Shown in pieces: positions 63,517 through 64,000 of a stretch of DNA of 64,000 bases. The notes under the pieces were generated by a model. It was given only the letters and a program-made list of their open reading frames with translations. It searched no databases and was not told the DNA's origin. The position numbers and the translations under genes were made by a program. Position 1 is the stretch's first letter; every line of letters begins with the position of its first letter. The DNA comes from Tetrahymena thermophila SB210 (Eukaryota > Ciliophora > Oligohymenophorea > Hymenostomatida > Tetrahymenidae), in NCBI RefSeq assembly GCF_000189635.1, contig NW_002476361.1, positions 496,001 to 560,000 of the forward strand, given 5' to 3'.

Positions 63517-64000
63517 TCATTTATAATTTTTGTAAGTATACTTAGAATTTAATTATTGTTGTTATTATTGACTATTATTTGATTACTTGCTATTATACTA
63601 GCTATTTGATGTTTTAGATTTACTGTAATTGCTTTATACCTCTTCGTTCTAGTATTAATTTTTAAATTACTTTTAGGTGTTTTATCTAGGTATGTTGCTA
63701 TTAAATTATTATTCCTTATTAGTACTTTATGTTTATGATGATTTTTAGCTGGAATTATAAGATTTTTAGCTTGAGGTGTTCGAGTATTTGTCAAATTCAT
63801 AATTGTTACTAGTTTTTTTGCTTGGTTAATTATTCATTTAATTAGAAAAATTCTTTTCCTTAAATTGATTTGAAGAAGACTTCTAACTGAATTAATCTTA
63901 TTATTTATTATAGTTATTATTATTATTATAATTTAAAGGTTTATTGTTGCTGTATTTCTAAGAAGAGGCTTAAGAATATGACTCTTCTTCTTCGTCTTCA
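63517..64000 (-). CDS. Gln/Ser/Asn-rich protein, N-terminus beyond window
   Basis: A frame open from the right edge to TGA at 63517-63519, 160 codons visible. It starts within the window at an acidic stretch (EDEEEESYSQASSQ) and continues with low-complexity text such as NNNNNYNKQQDQFSQ, FDKYSNTSSQKSYNSSQK and NSQQQQQQLNSKYTYKNYK. A different frame of the same strand gives an 83-residue ORF rich in Asn and Ile, but its composition is less protein-like and it needs TAA as a stop. No domain is recognisable in the visible part. Confidence 0.65.

Noticed and set aside
63549-63800. 83-residue minus-strand ORF rich in Asn and Ile
   Set aside because: Another frame on the same strand is open to the window edge and gives a Gln/Ser/Asn-rich protein typical of this genome.
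1-64000. Telomere repeats, CRISPR-like arrays and rRNA genes
   Set aside because: No CCCCAA tracts, no regularly spaced short repeats with unique spacers, and no rRNA-like conserved sequence was seen.

Overview
The window reads as macronuclear DNA of a ciliate, most likely Tetrahymena. Base composition is extremely AT-rich. Long reading frames are full of in-frame TAA and TAG where families such as VPS13, tRNA isopentenyltransferase and purple acid phosphatase expect Gln or any residue, and every convincing gene ends at TGA. Introns are short, AT-rich and GT..AG, often starting GTAA. With TGA as the only stop and introns removed by eye, almost every multi-exon model below closes to a whole number of codons, which is the main internal check on the exon boundaries. 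The species itself is not proven, and a 100-N assembly gap lies at 45698-45797.

Layout, left to right: a MORN-repeat protein (+, 793-2624); a TPR protein (-, 2814-4068); a 139-bp inverted-repeat element (4289-4427) that ends a kinase-like reading frame (-, 4304-5644); a one-pass Gln/Asn-rich membrane protein (+, 6070-7305); a coiled-coil protein with a possible zinc-binding N-terminus (-, 7675-8880); a small membrane protein (+, 9460-9963); a secreted purple-acid-phosphatase-like enzyme (-, 10892-12337); a probable pseudokinase (+, 14705-15975); a 13-kb, 15-exon VPS13 lipid-transfer protein with an internal PH domain (+, 17340-30422); a small Cys-cluster repeat protein (-, 30817-31293); a leucine-rich-repeat (LRR) gene built from 12 tandem one-repeat exons (-, 32343-36947 or further 5'); a Gln-rich coiled-coil protein (+, 38956-42975); an adaptin-appendage-like protein (-, 43410-45540); the gap; a tRNA isopentenyltransferase (+, 47006-49060); an 880-residue protein with helical repeats (+, 50127-53658); a histidine-acid-phosphatase-like protein lacking the HD motif (+, 54684-55964); a protein with two cyclic-nucleotide-binding domains (-, 56711-59685); a second LRR gene of about 16 exons (-, 60353-63179); and a Gln/Ser/Asn-rich protein cut by the right edge (-, 63517-64000).

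The most unusual structure is the pair of LRR genes. In both, nearly every exon is 87-99 nt, starts and ends in phase 2, and encodes one repeat. Any subset of exons can therefore be joined without breaking the frame. In the first gene the exons and introns are still similar to each other as roughly 280-580 nt tandem units, which indicates recent expansion; in the second the exons have diverged while size and phase are kept. There is no operon-like organisation: genes are separately spaced, on both strands, and separated by AT-rich sequence in which I see no further genes.
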